Shown piece by piece: positions 17,443 to 30,180 of a DNA stretch of 64,000 nucleotides. Within the stretch, counting starts at the first letter, position 1, and the number at the start of each line of letters is the position of its first letter. The DNA is taken from positions 1-64,000 of the forward strand of contig NZ_JARXHX010000022.1 in assembly GCF_031127835.1 (NCBI RefSeq). Reading direction: 5' to 3'. Origin of the DNA: Pelagicoccus sp. SDUM812002 (GTDB lineage Bacteria > Verrucomicrobiota > Verrucomicrobiia > Opitutales > Opitutaceae). The notes under the pieces are model-generated. The model worked only from the letters and a program-made list of their open reading frames with translations. It ran no database searches and was not told the origin of the DNA. A program made the position numbers and the translations under genes.

Positions 17443-19887
17443 CTAGTGGCTCGAGTTAATCGGTAGGGTTACGACTGCGGTCTCGAGTCCTTCAGCGGAA
17501 AACTCGACTTTGATCTCCCCGGAGTCAGCGGTGGCGCGGATGTAGGCGACGAGTTTACCTTGGTCCGGAGGTGCTATGTTGTCGCGATGGTTTTCGGATG
17601 CGTCGCGGGAGGCATTTTCAAGGCCGATCAAATCGCCTGGACCGTGCACGGTACAGGTGATTTGATGCTCCGACCCGTAGACCAAGCGGTTTTTAGAATC
17701 GGTCACGCTTACGTTGATGGGTACGATATCGTATTTGGAATCCAACTTCATTGCCACAGGTTCGGCTTGCAAGGTGCTCGCTTCGCCGTCCGTCCAGATC
17801 GCATCGGTCGCGATGCGCATGCCGTTTCGGTAGGCGATGACTTCGAGTTCTCCGGGCTGGTAAGCAAGATCCCATTCGATGACTCCGGTTTCGGGATTGT
17901 AGTTTTTGCGCTCCCCGACTTTCTTTCCGTTCAAACGAAGCTCCGCGGTGTCCCCATTTGTGTAGCAAACGACGGTCACCTGCTGGCCGTCCTCGTAGTT
18001 CCACGACTGAGTCCCGTAGACCGTGCGCCAAGCCGGTCTGTCTTCACGATGCAGATACGTTCCGAGATAAGCGACGGGCTCGTTCGACCAGAGCGCTTTG
18101 CGGAAGTAGCCGCGTGGTTTGATCTTATTGGCTAGATCCACCATGCCGGAGGTGAAGCCACGTGAAGGCCAAGCTCCTGCTTCCCCGAGGTAGTCGAAGC
18201 CGGTCCAGATGAATTGGCCGAAAATATAATCGTTGTCCGTAACGGCTTTCCATTCGGGAAGCCCGTGCCTTGTCTCGCTGCCGTAGAGAACGCGTTTCGG
18301 ATAGGTTTTGTGATCTTGTTCGTAGCGTATCTCAGTGTAGTTGTATCCAACTACATCTAACGCGTCGGGATAAGCCGTTTCGTTAGACATGACAGGGCCA
18401 GCGAGGGCGGCCGTGACGGGGCGGGAGGTATCGTGTTCACGAACAACGGCGGCTAGGCGATGGGCGATGGCTCCCAATCGCTCGGCTGGCGGCTGGTCTT
18501 TCTTGTAGCCGGAGGTGTGTTGCTGATCGATGCCTTCTTCGTCCAAAACGGGATGGCTGTAAGGATCGTTCGGGTAGTCGACTTCGTTGCCAATACTCCA
18601 CATGATGACGGAAGGGTGGTTACGGTCGCGTTTGACCACAGATTCAAGGTCCCGCTCTCCCCATTCGTGAAAAAAGTCAGAGGCTCCTTGGAAGCCGGGT
18701 TCACCCTTATTCCAACCTTCGATCCATTTCTTTTTCGGGTACTCCCATTCGTCGAAAGGCTCATCCATCACGAGAAAGCCCATCTCATCGCAAAGATCAT
18801 ACAAGTCGGTCGCTTGCGGATTGTGGCTCATGCGGATGCCGTTCACTCCGATTTCCTTGAGGGTCTTGAGGCGTTCGCGCCAAACGATCTTAGGAACGGC
18901 AGCGCCTAGTATGCCTGCGTCGTGATGTAGGCAAACACCCTTGATCTTCATCCATTCCCCGTTCAAAGCGAAACCCTTGTTCGGATCGAAGGTGAGGGAG
19001 CGGAAGCCCACGCGGGTGGAGGTGGAGTCTATGGCTTCTTCCCCTTCGAAAAGCGTGGTCTCAAGTTCATAGAGTGTCGGGCTTTTGGGGCTCCAGAGCA
19101 GTGGGGCCTTGACTGCGAATTGCAGACGCTCCTTCAGCGTACTTTGGTTTTGTGTCGCTAGGTCCACGGATACGCTGTCGACGAGGGCGCCGGATGCGTC
19201 TTTCAATTTGTGAACTAGGGTGAGCGTCGTATTTTTGGACGCGTTCGAGAATTGGGCGGCGTGGTTACGGATCTGGGTGTCGACGAACAGAGCAGCATCT
19301 CCGCTTTTTTCCATTTCTGCCCAGTAGTGTACCCCCCAGAGGTCCAAGTGTATTTGGTTGGCGGTGACAAGATGCACAGGCCGATAGATCCCGGACCCGG
19401 TATACCAGCGCGAGTCTGCGGAGAGACTGTGGTCTACGCGAACGGTGACTTGATTGCTCTCTCCCGCATTAACGTGCTGTGTGACGTCGTACATGAAAGA
19501 TACGTATCCGTTCGGGCGATATCCTACGGATGCTCCGTTTACGAAAACCTCGCTGCGATTGTACACGCCTTCGAAGTAGAGGTAGAAGCGTTTGCCTTCG
19601 TTTTGGACAGGGATCTCGAGCTCTGTCGTGTACCAACCGATACCACCAGGAAGATAACCGGTCGCGCTCGCTTTGTCGGGGCTGGCTGGATACTCGACGC
19701 TCCAATCGTGGGGAACGATGACGTCTCGCCAACTGGAATCTCTCGTGTCCAGTGTTTCAACGGTGATCTCGTCGCTGAGGTTGAATTTCCATTCTTCCAC
19801 CTGCTGCGAGTCGCCGAAGCCTTGGGCAAAGACTGAAGCATTGAAGGTGAGGCAGGCTAGGGCGAGAGCGAGGTTTTTAGACGCCAT
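17443..19887 (-). CDS. Secreted GH2 beta-galactosidase-like enzyme
   Basis: An 814-aa protein with signal peptide (cleavage near SVFAQG). The order is the sugar-binding domain (WRDVIVPHDWSVEY..GGIGWYTTELEI), the immunoglobulin-like domain (to about 300), then the TIM barrel with GVCLHHDAGILG, NGIRMSHNPQATDLYDLCDE, the acid/base E435 in WSIGNEVD and the nucleophile E538 in YGSETRHG. C-terminal beta domains (about 640-814) follow. This layout matches short GH2 beta-galactosidases of Bacteroidetes-type glycan loci; beta-glucuronidase is less likely. It starts 50 bp after the lacZ stop, so it is co-transcribed, and acts in the periplasm or outside the cell. Confidence 0.93.
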   Translation of the reverse strand: MASKNLALALACLTFNASVFAQGFGDSQQVEEWKFNLSDEITVETLDTRDSSWRDVIVPHDWSVEYPASPDKASATGYLPGGIGWYTTELEIPVQNEGKRFYLYFEGVYNRSEVFVNGASVGYRPNGYVSFMYDVTQHVNAGESNQVTVRVDHSLSADSRWYTGSGIYRPVHLVTANQIHLDLWGVHYWAEMEKSGDAALFVDTQIRNHAAQFSNASKNTTLTLVHKLKDASGALVDSVSVDLATQNQSTLKERLQFAVKAPLLWSPKSPTLYELETTLFEGEEAIDSTSTRVGFRSLTFDPNKGFALNGEWMKIKGVCLHHDAGILGAAVPKIVWRERLKTLKEIGVNGIRMSHNPQATDLYDLCDEMGFLVMDEPFDEWEYPKKKWIEGWNKGEPGFQGASDFFHEWGERDLESVVKRDRNHPSVIMWSIGNEVDYPNDPYSHPVLDEEGIDQQHTSGYKKDQPPAERLGAIAHRLAAVVREHDTSRPVTAALAGPVMSNETAYPDALDVVGYNYTEIRYEQDHKTYPKRVLYGSETRHGLPEWKAVTDNDYIFGQFIWTGFDYLGEAGAWPSRGFTSGMVDLANKIKPRGYFRKALWSNEPVAYLGTYLHREDRPAWRTVYGTQSWNYEDGQQVTVVCYTNGDTAELRLNGKKVGERKNYNPETGVIEWDLAYQPGELEVIAYRNGMRIATDAIWTDGEASTLQAEPVAMKLDSKYDIVPINVSVTDSKNRLVYGSEHQITCTVHGPGDLIGLENASRDASENHRDNIAPPDQGKLVAYIRATADSGEIKVEFSAEGLETAVVTLPINSSH

Positions 19888-19937
19888 TTCGTTTGGGGCT
19901 AATGAGTTATCGACGGTGCTTGAGCACCGCGTTGTAG

Positions 19938-23367
<3,430 letters not shown>

Positions 23368-25068
23368 TTACTCGAGCCCTATAGCGAATTCGCCGTAGCG
23401 ATTCATACCTGCTCCGCCTCCGGAGCCTGCGTCGTAGATGTAGCGCAAGATGTAACCGGAAAGTGGCGACGGGTAAGATGTTCCCCTTACCCAATCTGCC
23501 CGAACGTCAGCAACGCGGAGTACCGCCGGTCCCCAGCCTTGTTGATCGCTCGTGCTGTATAACTCGCCTGTCTCGTCGTCGATGAAGAGTACATGGAGTG
23601 AGTCGCCCACCACGATTAGGTCTGCTCCAGGTTGCTGGGAGTCAGCCGCTTCCCTTACCACCGGTCTTTGGGTGATGGCTGTCGCCCGGGTGGGCTTTCC
23701 CGCTGCTTGTATGCGCCGCTCCCAGAGTCGGAGGTCTGAGAGTTGATAGGCGATCACGAGGGTATCGCTTGCGGGAAGATAAGCGAGGGGGAGAATGGAG
23801 CCGAAAGCGTCTCGGCCGGTACCCACGCCTTCAGCTATCGGTACGGCTTCGCCTAGAGAATTGTCCTTGTCTAGGCTGCGATACCATAGGGTGCCGTCGC
23901 CTCTAAAATAAGCAAGGTGCGTGGTGTCGGCTGATCCCAGCACGGCCTGCGGCCCTGCGAGGACGGCAGCTGCTCCGGATTCAACCAAGTGGCTGGGGCC
24001 CCACTCGCCATCCACTGAGCGAATGCTATACCGTAAGCTCTCGCCCACGTAGAAAGCGACCATGCTGCCATCGCTGCGAACAACCAAAGATGCGCCTTGG
24101 GCGATCGAACGTTCGTGGGCCACCGCCTCGTCGGTCACCGCCCACTGGTCAGGAGCGCTAGGGTGGTCTGAGGTGTTGAACGCATGCCGGAATGCGGTCT
24201 GTGTGACTTGGTGAATAATTTCTATGGTACCGTCGAGCAGGCGTCCGTCTACCGATTCCAGGTCGTCGGTCTGCGGTCGATTTTCTCCGTCGACCTCGTG
24301 CCAGGTCCTTCCACCATCCTCAGATTTGAGCATCATGAACAAATTGCTGCTTTCGGCGGGTTCCATGATGAAGTAAAGGTCTCCGTTGCTCGCTTCCCAG
24401 GGACCGATACGGCCGGGAGTTTCCACGAAGGTTCCTCCAAGGTGGCCGTCGCGAATAGCTAGTTGGAAGGAAGCGACGCTAGCGCCGGTAAGAGGCTTTC
24501 CGGTTGAATCAGCTAGGCGGATATCGAACAAGTCTCCTTGTTCGTTGGTTTTAGCTCCATCCAACCATCTGCGGGCGACCAAAGCCCACTCCAATTCCAT
24601 GTGGCCGCCTCGCTCGCTCCAAGTAGGTGCAGCCGCCGCGAGATTGACTCCGCTTCCGCCAGCGAATGGTAGGTTAGAGCCAGACAGTAAGTCGATTGTC
24701 GGCTCGCCATGCATGTAGGCTGGAGAATGCACGGAACTGATCCGGGGCGATCTCGGCTCCTCGCCCTTGGGATAGGGGAAGTCGTAGGCACCGATTTCGA
24801 TCCAATCGTCGTCTCCATTTCTCCGATACTGAAGGATGACTCCTGCCATACCCGGTAGGTAGGCTTTGGGACGTTCCCATTCGAAACGGAGGCGGAAAGG
24901 TTGGTCGGCATAGATAGTGACAGTTTCATTGGGATTGCCGGCCCATGAGTTCGGATCGTTCAAAGCTGCGTTCAAATCCGTTCTCGCTCTCCAGGTTGGA
25001 GCAGCGCTGGCTGATAAGACTCCGAAGGTGAGGATGCCGATTAGACCGAGACTCTTTGAATAAACCAT
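23368..25068 (-). CDS. Secreted propeller-like protein, possibly sialidase/BNR fold
   Basis: A 566-aa exported protein (signal peptide ending LSASAAPTW). The first 200 residues look like an immunoglobulin-like domain (FRLRFEWERP, GVILQYRRNGDDDW). The rest contains repeated short beta motifs such as MMLKSEDGGRTWHEVDGE, which is a true Asp-box (S.DGG.TW), as well as SDGSMVAFYVG, LRYSIRSVDGEW and LYSTSDQQGWGP. That points to a six-bladed sialidase-type propeller. I see no convincing arginine triad, so sialidase activity is not claimed; carbohydrate binding or a lyase-like role is as likely. It is divergent from the second TonB receptor, sharing a 460-bp upstream region, and could be its surface partner. 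Confidence 0.7.
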   Translation of the reverse strand: MVYSKSLGLIGILTFGVLSASAAPTWRARTDLNAALNDPNSWAGNPNETVTIYADQPFRLRFEWERPKAYLPGMAGVILQYRRNGDDDWIEIGAYDFPYPKGEEPRSPRISSVHSPAYMHGEPTIDLLSGSNLPFAGGSGVNLAAAAPTWSERGGHMELEWALVARRWLDGAKTNEQGDLFDIRLADSTGKPLTGASVASFQLAIRDGHLGGTFVETPGRIGPWEASNGDLYFIMEPAESSNLFMMLKSEDGGRTWHEVDGENRPQTDDLESVDGRLLDGTIEIIHQVTQTAFRHAFNTSDHPSAPDQWAVTDEAVAHERSIAQGASLVVRSDGSMVAFYVGESLRYSIRSVDGEWGPSHLVESGAAAVLAGPQAVLGSADTTHLAYFRGDGTLWYRSLDKDNSLGEAVPIAEGVGTGRDAFGSILPLAYLPASDTLVIAYQLSDLRLWERRIQAAGKPTRATAITQRPVVREAADSQQPGADLIVVGDSLHVLFIDDETGELYSTSDQQGWGPAVLRVADVRADWVRGTSYPSPLSGYILRYIYDAGSGGGAGMNRYGEFAIGLE

Positions 25069-25528
25069 ACGGATAAGCTAGGTCGCGTTTTGGCATCTAA
25101 AAGCGTATTCAGATCTTGAAACACAAATGTAACCTAACCGCGATAGACCTTGTGGATTTACAAAGGGTATCGCTAGCAAGTGCACATCGCATGAGCCAGC
25201 AACCCATACAATTTAGAGCGTGTCTCAAGCTCCATCCCTGATTGGTTTTACATACGAAAAAGGGGGTAATCAAGCAGTCCTATGAGTTTTCGATGAGGAT
25301 TTTGAGCCACGCGACCTTAGGTAGCGTATAGTAATGCTGGATACGCTCGCCAGTGGATGATTTGTGCCGGGTGCGCATCCTTTGGGAAACGCTCGGGCAA
25401 CGGTTGTTACTGTTTGGAAACGTAATTGTAAAGGCGTCTGGAAGCGATTGACAGGGTGTCTGTGCTGGGGCGTGACGGAAGCCTAACACTTATCACTCCC
25501 CGACGTTTCAAGGCGTCGCCAAATCCTT
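25069..25528. other. Divergent regulatory region upstream of second TonB receptor
   Basis: 460 bp without a supportable gene between the divergent propeller-like gene and the receptor gene. It contains a degenerate half of the operator motif (ATCCCTGATTGG at about 25234-25245) without the second GGGGA arm in register, and AT-rich patches around 25080-25160. No Shine-Dalgarno precedes the receptor ATG at 25529. Confidence 0.4.
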
Positions 25529-28468
25529 ATGAACCGAACCTCAAACTTTAAATATTGGAAATGCCTATCCGCTGCAAAAGGCATTTTTGGAACGAGCATC
25601 GCGAAGATGGCGTTGCTTTTATTATCAGTTGTAGTTTTCGAGCCGATGTTGGCGCAAGCTCAGCAGGATACCGGGTCGATCACGGGCCAAGTTTCGGAAG
25701 TGGACGACGGTCGGTCGCTGCAAGGCGCGATCGTCTCGTTGGTCGGGACTCCATACCAGACTGTAACCGATAAAACAGGACGTTACTCGATCTCCGGAAT
25801 TCCCGCCGGTTCCTACACGGTGCGGATTCGGTATCTCGGCTTGGAGGAAAAAACGAGTGAAGTATCGGTCCAAGCGGGGTCAGCGAGCTTTTTGAATGCC
25901 TCGCTCGCGTATGACGTCGTGGAGCTCGACTCTTTCGTGGTCCGCGCTGTTGCAGGTGGACAGTCGAGAGCGATCAACCAGCAGAAGACGGCGAGTGGCA
26001 TTGTCAACGTCGTGTCGGAAGAGACTTTTGGCGCCGTGCTGGATGGGAACATCGGCCAAGCGCTTCAACGTTTGCCGGGCATCAGTGTCAACGAGGACCA
26101 AGACGGTTCCGCTGGCGAAATCAACATTCGTGGCATCGCTGGGGAATTCAACTCTGTGCAGGTCGACGGCAACCGAGTCCCTTCATCGGGCGGTAGCCGC
26201 AGCTTCAACCCGCGTCAGCTAGCAGCCGATGGAGTGACCAACATCGAAGTGATCAAGGCACCCACGCCCGACCGGGATGGGGATGCGATTGGCGGTATTG
26301 TGAACTTGGTTTCACGCAGCGCGTTCCAGCGCGACGGTCGCTCTGTTAAAGTGAAGGCCGCGGCGGTCCTCAACGAGGAACCTGGCAATTGGGGCGAGTC
26401 GCTCAGCCTTTCCTACTCCGATCTCCTGAGCATTGGCGGTGGCGAGCGGAATTTGGGCCTGAGCTTCACCCTAAGCAGCTACGACACGGACCGATACTCG
26501 CGCAATGCGGACCAAGACTGGATCCAAGTTGATGCTGAGACCAATCCTGAACTCAATCTCGGGGGTTATGACCAGCCCGTCTGGTTCATGGAATCCACTC
26601 ACTTCGAGCACGACACCCGCAAGACGAAAACGCAGACCTTGAGCGGCTCGGTCGACTTTCGCACCGACGAAAGCAATTCCTACTACTTCCGCCCAATCAT
26701 AAGCCAGTACCAGTGTGGTGGAATAAAGTACGAGACGGACATTGATATCGATACGCGCTTCCAAAACCAGGATGGCGGGCGCAAGACTTACGATTCGCTC
26801 ACTCCCACTGGCGGCCGCGGCACGGAAGATAGCGAGGCATCACGGGGATGGATCGCCACCCTCGACGACCAGGATAACAATCTCTATTCGTTCTCGGTGG
26901 GTGGAGAGCACGATCGCGATTGGGGCAAGTTGAGCTATGATGTCTTCTTCTCCCGCAACAAAAACACCGTCAACAAGGATAACGAGCTGAACATGCTCAT
27001 GGAACCTGAGGATCCGTGGTTTATTTTTGAATACGAAATCCTAGACCCGAACGGAGACATTCGCGTGAGCGAAGTAAACGGAGTCGATCCAACGGACTTG
27101 AGCCAGATGACCGAAGGCGAACTCGAGCTAGTGACTGCCGAGAAGATCGAAGAAGTCCTAACCTTTAGAGCAGACTGGGAGCGTAGCTTCGCGACGGACT
27201 CTGGTGGCTTCACATTCAAGGCAGGTTTCAAGCGCCGCGCCAGCGACCTGCACTTCGACCGTACCGTCGATCTTTACGAAATGGACGAAGACTTCCCCTA
27301 TGCGGACGTCTTGGAAACTACGGACGAAGTTTTCTTCCTAAAGCCAAAGTACTTCAACGTGCGGCCTGCTGCCGGCGAGTCTCTTCTGGTCTCCGATCCG
27401 GAGCTTTTCGAATTCGTGGAAGACGACTCCTTGGAAGATAGCAATGTCGGAGACTACGACGCGACCGAGACTACCACGGCAGGTTACTTCATGGGCACCC
27501 TCCGTTCCGGTATTCACACCGTCATTGCTGGGGTCCGGGTGGAGCGTAACGAATGGGACAACCTCAACAAGCGGGTTAGTTACTTCAACGAAGTCCCTTC
27601 CGTTTCAATGGTCGAGAAGGGTAACGCCTACACCTTTTGGCTGCCCGGACTGCACCTTCGCCACGAGCTCAACGAAAACCTGATCCTTCGCGAGAGTTAC
27701 AACCGCAGTTATGGCCGCCCTCGCCTGAGCGAACTTTCGCGCGGTCGATTCATCAATGACGATGGCGACATCGAAGACGGCAACCCGGACCTCAAGCCCG
27801 CGATTTCCGACAACCTCGACGCGCAATTGGAGTACTATACATCCCAAGGTGGTCTCTACTCGGTCGGCTTCTTCTACAAGGACATCGCTGACTTCACTTA
27901 CACGCAGGTTTACGACTTCAACGAACTTGACGGCAACGGCATTCCCATCCCAGCGGAAAACGGCGACAACGAGTACGAGCGTCCCGTCAACGGAGCCGGC
28001 GCGACCAACTACGGTCTGGAATTGATCGCCCGCCAGCGTCTTTACTTCCTGCCTGACGCGCTCAAGGGTTTGAGCGTCTCGGCCAGCGCGACCTTCACCG
28101 AAAGCGATGCAGAGTATCCAAATCGTGACGACAATCGCGACCTTCCGTTGGAGGGGTTCTCCAAGACGCTTTACACCCTCACCATGGATTACGCACGCGG
28201 AGATTTCACCGCTCGCCTCGACTACCGTTTCCGCGACGACTATATCGAAGGCCTGGGAGACGATATTGAGAGCGACGAGTTCTATGCGGCGGAAGACCGA
28301 ATCGATGCCGAAGTTGCTTACCGCGTGAACGAAAGGCTTCTGCTCTACCTCACTGGTACGAACCTGACGGGAGAACCTCAGATCTCCTACCAAGGCTACG
28401 CGCAGTTCGTTGAGGACGCCAGTTTTGCAGGGGCCAAGTATTCCTTTGGTGTCGAGTACACGTTCTAG
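25529..28468 (+). CDS. TonB-dependent receptor with N-terminal carboxypeptidase-D-like domain
   Basis: A 979-aa outer-membrane receptor. The signal peptide ends EPMLAQAQQ. Residues 50-125 are a CarboxypepD_reg-like domain (GSITGQVSEVDDGRSLQGA, TDKTGRYSISGIPAGSYTVR, VRYLGLEE). The plug follows: NIGQALQRLPGISVNEDQDG, INIRGIAGEFNSVQVDGNRV and IEVIKAPTPDRDGDAIGGIV. Then comes the barrel, ending KYSFGVEYTF with terminal Phe. This CarboxypepD-plug type resembles catecholate and oligosaccharide receptors alike. The purple acid phosphatase gene begins 85 bp later on the same strand, so uptake of something freed by that enzyme is plausible. No SusD is present. Confidence 0.94.
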   Translation: MNRTSNFKYWKCLSAAKGIFGTSIAKMALLLLSVVVFEPMLAQAQQDTGSITGQVSEVDDGRSLQGAIVSLVGTPYQTVTDKTGRYSISGIPAGSYTVRIRYLGLEEKTSEVSVQAGSASFLNASLAYDVVELDSFVVRAVAGGQSRAINQQKTASGIVNVVSEETFGAVLDGNIGQALQRLPGISVNEDQDGSAGEINIRGIAGEFNSVQVDGNRVPSSGGSRSFNPRQLAADGVTNIEVIKAPTPDRDGDAIGGIVNLVSRSAFQRDGRSVKVKAAAVLNEEPGNWGESLSLSYSDLLSIGGGERNLGLSFTLSSYDTDRYSRNADQDWIQVDAETNPELNLGGYDQPVWFMESTHFEHDTRKTKTQTLSGSVDFRTDESNSYYFRPIISQYQCGGIKYETDIDIDTRFQNQDGGRKTYDSLTPTGGRGTEDSEASRGWIATLDDQDNNLYSFSVGGEHDRDWGKLSYDVFFSRNKNTVNKDNELNMLMEPEDPWFIFEYEILDPNGDIRVSEVNGVDPTDLSQMTEGELELVTAEKIEEVLTFRADWERSFATDSGGFTFKAGFKRRASDLHFDRTVDLYEMDEDFPYADVLETTDEVFFLKPKYFNVRPAAGESLLVSDPELFEFVEDDSLEDSNVGDYDATETTTAGYFMGTLRSGIHTVIAGVRVERNEWDNLNKRVSYFNEVPSVSMVEKGNAYTFWLPGLHLRHELNENLILRESYNRSYGRPRLSELSRGRFINDDGDIEDGNPDLKPAISDNLDAQLEYYTSQGGLYSVGFFYKDIADFTYTQVYDFNELDGNGIPIPAENGDNEYERPVNGAGATNYGLELIARQRLYFLPDALKGLSVSASATFTESDAEYPNRDDNRDLPLEGFSKTLYTLTMDYARGDFTARLDYRFRDDYIEGLGDDIESDEFYAAEDRIDAEVAYRVNERLLLYLTGTNLTGEPQISYQGYAQFVEDASFAGAKYSFGVEYTF

Positions 28469-28553
28469 TTCTCTGCAGGTTTCAATTCAGCAGCCTTGGG
28501 GCAGGTTCGCCTGTTCCAGGGCTTTCCTTTTTTTGCTCAAACTTTTCGCTACC

Positions 28554-30152
28554 ATGCAATTCATCAAGACTTTGGTCCCTATTCTCATTGCCTTTCCGCT
28601 TTTTGCTCACGACTCCGACCAGCACGAATGGAAGCCGACCCGTTATTCTGATGCTGAGGCGCACGCTCCTACACCTTTGCCCGACCGCGTGGTGTTGACG
28701 TGGGCGGCCGATCCAGCGACGACACAATCCGTGACATGGCGAACAGACGCGTCTGTCCATCGCGGAATCGCGCAGATCGCGATCGCCAACGACAATGGAC
28801 GGGCCCTGAAGACTCGCGATGTGGAAGCGACCACCACGGATTTTACGAGCGACCTCAACAAAGCGCACTACCATACGCTGACCTTTGCCGACCTTCAGCC
28901 CGATACCCAATATGCCTATCGCGTTGGCGATGGTGAGAACTGGAGCGAGTACTTCCAGTTTCGCACCGCGAGCGCCGAGCCTGCACCCTTCACCTTCGTC
29001 TATTTCGGCGACGCTCAAAATGACGTCAAAACACACTGGTCGCGTGTTTTTCGCGAGGCCTTCCGTTCCGCTCCACGAGCAGCGTTCACCCTGCACGCGG
29101 GCGACTTGATCAATGAAGACGCTAGCGACGCCGAATGGGGCGAATGGCATGGCGCTCCGGCTTGGGTCAACGCCACGGTTCCGATCGTTGCCACGCCCGG
29201 CAACCACGAATACTACCGGGCCAATCCCGGTCCGAAGAACGAACGGTTCTGGAACGCTAAGGACGGCCGCGAGGTCGCGCTCGATGTGAGCTTCGAGGAA
29301 ACGGACGCTGGTGGATATCGCCTCACGGGCCGCGCGGCAAAGGGAATGGCTGGCACGATCGACATCGACGATGATGACAAGATTTTGGCCGCTAGCGGTA
29401 AGCTTTTTTCGGAGCTCGGCTACGCGGAAAATGAGTTACTCGGAAGCGAGTTCGACAAGGCTCCGCTGCGGGATCGCTTGCGGGAACGCGGCACGCCGAC
29501 CGTGAGCCGCCACTGGCGTCCGCAGTTCGCATTTCCAGTTCAGAATCCGCCCGAAGGAACTGAAGAAACCTGCTACTACATGGACTACCAAGGTACGCGC
29601 ATCATTTCCTTGGATTCATCAGTCCGCCGCGAGGAGCAGATCGCTTGGTTGCGCCGTGTACTTGAGGACAATCCGCAACGGTGGACGATCATCACATTTC
29701 ACCATCCCATCTTCTCGCCCGCTCGGGATAGGGACAATCGCGAGTTGCGCGAGCTTTGGAAACCGATTCTCGACGAGTACAAGGTCGACCTCGTGCTCAA
29801 TGGGCACGACCACACTTATGCACGTACCGGATTTGTGGATACTAAAGTTTCCGGAACTAATTTTCCAAGCGGCTACCAGCAAGCGTATGACCCAGAGATT
29901 GGGACAGTCTATGTAGTATCGGTGAGCGGGCCGAAAATGTATCCAATAACCAAGGGCGACTTCGCGGTTCGCACTGCGGAAGACACGCAGCTTTACCAAG
30001 TGATATCAGTCGATCATGACGAGCTGCACTACGAGGCTCGTACGGCGACCGGCGTGCTCTACGATATGTTTACCCTAGAGAAAAGAGCCGGAGCTCCGAA
30101 CCGTTTGCATGAAGCGTTGCCGCCCGAAAACCGTCGCCCTCAAGTGAAGTGA
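28554..30152 (+). CDS. Secreted purple acid phosphatase-like metallophosphoesterase
   Basis: A 532-aa protein from the ATG at 28554, chosen because a signal peptide (MQFIKTLVPILIAFPLFAHD) follows directly. An N-terminal fibronectin-like domain (VVLTWAADPATTQSVTWRTD, LQPDTQYAYRVGDG) precedes the calcineurin-like domain. Dinuclear-metal ligands are in order: D153 (FGDAQ), D184 (HAGDLIN), N217-H218 (PGNHEY), then the FHHPIF and NGHDHTYAR motifs. Purple acid phosphatases hydrolyse phosphate monoesters. An insert (about 225-340) separates GNHE from the later histidines. It is probably translated with the upstream TonB receptor. It is convergent with the next gene, with only 6 bp between stops. Confidence 0.9.
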   Translation: MQFIKTLVPILIAFPLFAHDSDQHEWKPTRYSDAEAHAPTPLPDRVVLTWAADPATTQSVTWRTDASVHRGIAQIAIANDNGRALKTRDVEATTTDFTSDLNKAHYHTLTFADLQPDTQYAYRVGDGENWSEYFQFRTASAEPAPFTFVYFGDAQNDVKTHWSRVFREAFRSAPRAAFTLHAGDLINEDASDAEWGEWHGAPAWVNATVPIVATPGNHEYYRANPGPKNERFWNAKDGREVALDVSFEETDAGGYRLTGRAAKGMAGTIDIDDDDKILAASGKLFSELGYAENELLGSEFDKAPLRDRLRERGTPTVSRHWRPQFAFPVQNPPEGTEETCYYMDYQGTRIISLDSSVRREEQIAWLRRVLEDNPQRWTIITFHHPIFSPARDRDNRELRELWKPILDEYKVDLVLNGHDHTYARTGFVDTKVSGTNFPSGYQQAYDPEIGTVYVVSVSGPKMYPITKGDFAVRTAEDTQLYQVISVDHDELHYEARTATGVLYDMFTLEKRAGAPNRLHEALPPENRRPQVK

Positions 30153-30180
30153 GCGTTTTCAGTGGTTCCCTTGCTCACTT
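30147..30180. terminator. Hairpin spanning convergent stop codons
   Basis: AAGTGAGC (30147-30154) pairs with GCTCACTT (30173-30180) around an 18-base loop, covering the stops of the phosphatase (+) and GH43-like (-) genes. The T-run is weak in both directions, so it is only a possible shared terminator. Confidence 0.3.

Noticed and set aside
25231-25250. Fifth operator-like site ATCCCTGATTGG near the second TonB receptor
   Set aside because: Only the left arm and centre resemble the motif; the GGGGA arm is missing, so it is not counted as a copy.
27605-28393. 262-codon frame on the - strand inside the second TonB receptor
   Set aside because: Shadow of the conserved receptor barrel; no domain or leader, and the sense protein is certain.
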